NCBI GenBank assembly: GCA_021413535.1
Contig: JAIOQF010000171.1
Location: 1-12,928 of the forward strand
Source of the DNA: Verrucomicrobiota bacterium
GTDB lineage: Bacteria > Verrucomicrobiota > Verrucomicrobiia > Verrucomicrobiales > Verrucomicrobiaceae
Length of the DNA stretch: 12,928 bases
Direction: 5' to 3'
This document shows, piece after piece, positions 12,320 through 12,928 of this stretch. A program made the translations under genes and the position numbers. Each line of letters starts with the position of its first letter. The stretch's first letter is position 1. The notes beneath the pieces were generated by a model, which was not told the origin of the DNA, ran no database searches, and was given only the letters and a program-made list of their open reading frames with translations.

Positions 12320-12928
12320 ATGTCCAACACAATCGTCGCACGCGCCCAAGGTGGCAGCAACGCGGGCCACACCGTCATCAGCGGTGGTCAGAAATACATT
12401 CTTCATCTCGTCCCCAGCGGCATCCTCTGGCCCGACAAACTTAATATCATTGGCAATGGTGTCGTGATTGATCCCCTCGGCCTGCTGGAGGAAATGGCCA
12501 AGTTGCGCTCACAGGGAGTGACCATCACACCGAAAAATCTGCTCATTAGCGAGCACGCTCATCTCACGATGCCCTATCATCGCGCCCTTGATCTCGCGCG
12601 GGAGAAACGCCGGGGCGCAAATAAAATTGGCACCACCGGTCGCGGGATCGGCCCGACTTACGCGGACAAGATCGAGCGTCAGGGCTTGCGCATGACTGAC
12701 CTGCGCGACTTGTCCAGCCTCGCGACCGAAATCGCATGGCGCGCGGAACTGCACAATCATGAACTCGTGAGCGCCGGTGCAGAGAAGATCGATGTCGCGG
12801 CAGTGGTCGCGCAAATTAGCGACGCTGCAAAGCAGTTGCAGCCACATGTCGCCAACACCGTCGTCGTGCTCAACGAAGCGATTGCGGCCGGGAAGCACAT
12901 TTTATTTGAAGGCGCTCAGGGCAGCTAT
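12320..12928 (+). CDS. purA: Adenylosuccinate synthetase, partial, missing the N-terminal P-loop
   Basis: PurA joins IMP and aspartate using GTP, the first committed step to AMP. The readable 203 residues match the family from the RxQGGxNAGHT motif on: RAQGGSNAGHTV, HLVPSGIL, IIGNGVVIDPLGL, LISEHAHL, KIGTTGRGIGPTYADK and LFEGAQGSY at the window edge. The protein begins MSNTIVARAQGGSNAGH. Normal PurA has about 28 more residues between the initial hydrophobic strand and RxQGG, including GAQWGDEGKGK with the catalytic Asp and the phosphate loop. Those residues are absent, and the 116 bp upstream cannot encode them. The frame is intact, so this looks like a clean in-frame deletion. As written the enzyme should be inactive. 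The 3' end lies beyond the window. Confidence 0.9.
   Translation, partial: MSNTIVARAQGGSNAGHTVISGGQKYILHLVPSGILWPDKLNIIGNGVVIDPLGLLEEMAKLRSQGVTITPKNLLISEHAHLTMPYHRALDLAREKRRGANKIGTTGRGIGPTYADKIERQGLRMTDLRDLSSLATEIAWRAELHNHELVSAGAEKIDVAAVVAQISDAAKQLQPHVANTVVVLNEAIAAGKHILFEGAQGSY

Noticed and set aside
1..12928. CRISPR array, tRNA, rRNA, tyrosine-recombinase integrase gene
   Set aside because: I looked for regularly spaced direct repeats, cloverleaf sequences, rRNA signatures and IntI motifs and found none.

Overview
The window looks like a chromosomal segment from a Gram-negative bacterium with a two-membrane envelope. It carries a BamD/TPR-like periplasmic protein, an LptE-like lipoprotein and several housekeeping genes (rsmI, glgP, carA, purA). 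None of the starts I inspected has a Shine-Dalgarno box. The gene content and style suggest the PVC group, probably Verrucomicrobiota. That placement is an inference, because there is no rRNA or other marker in the window.

Layout. (1) 1-1541: an integron-style gene-cassette array on the minus strand. Its small genes are a 46-aa ORF (53-193), a secretin-like exported protein (327-836) and a multi-TM protein (980-1501). They are separated by long imperfect palindromes that look like attC sites (205-332 and 874-985). No integrase gene is visible, so within the window it is a CALIN-like locus; it runs off the left edge. (2) 1542-3341, minus: an EamA/DMT permease followed 6 bp later by an exported alpha/beta-hydrolase. 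(3) 3454-8630, plus: a TPR/BamD-like protein, an LptE-like lipoprotein, RsmI and glycogen phosphorylase. The glgP frame is full length but carries an in-frame TAG at 7719-7721. (4) 8640-10271: a second cassette locus, again on the minus strand between plus-strand host genes. It holds a macro-domain protein translationally coupled to an unknown 105-aa protein, then an attC (9293-9418), then a lipoprotein gene whose downstream half-attC abuts a REP/RAYT-like remnant. (5) 10434-12928, plus: carA, an FHA-domain protein with a C-terminal membrane anchor, and a 5' portion of purA that lacks the N-terminal P-loop segment.

The main points of interest are the two separate integrase-less cassette loci with unusual cargo and the two in-frame lesions in core metabolic genes (glgP nonsense codon, purA active-site deletion). 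The host genes divide into outer-membrane assembly (TPR, LptE-like), rRNA modification (RsmI), glycogen breakdown (GlgP) and nucleotide synthesis (CarA, PurA). They form plausible transcription units but not one pathway. I found no rRNA, tRNA or CRISPR array.
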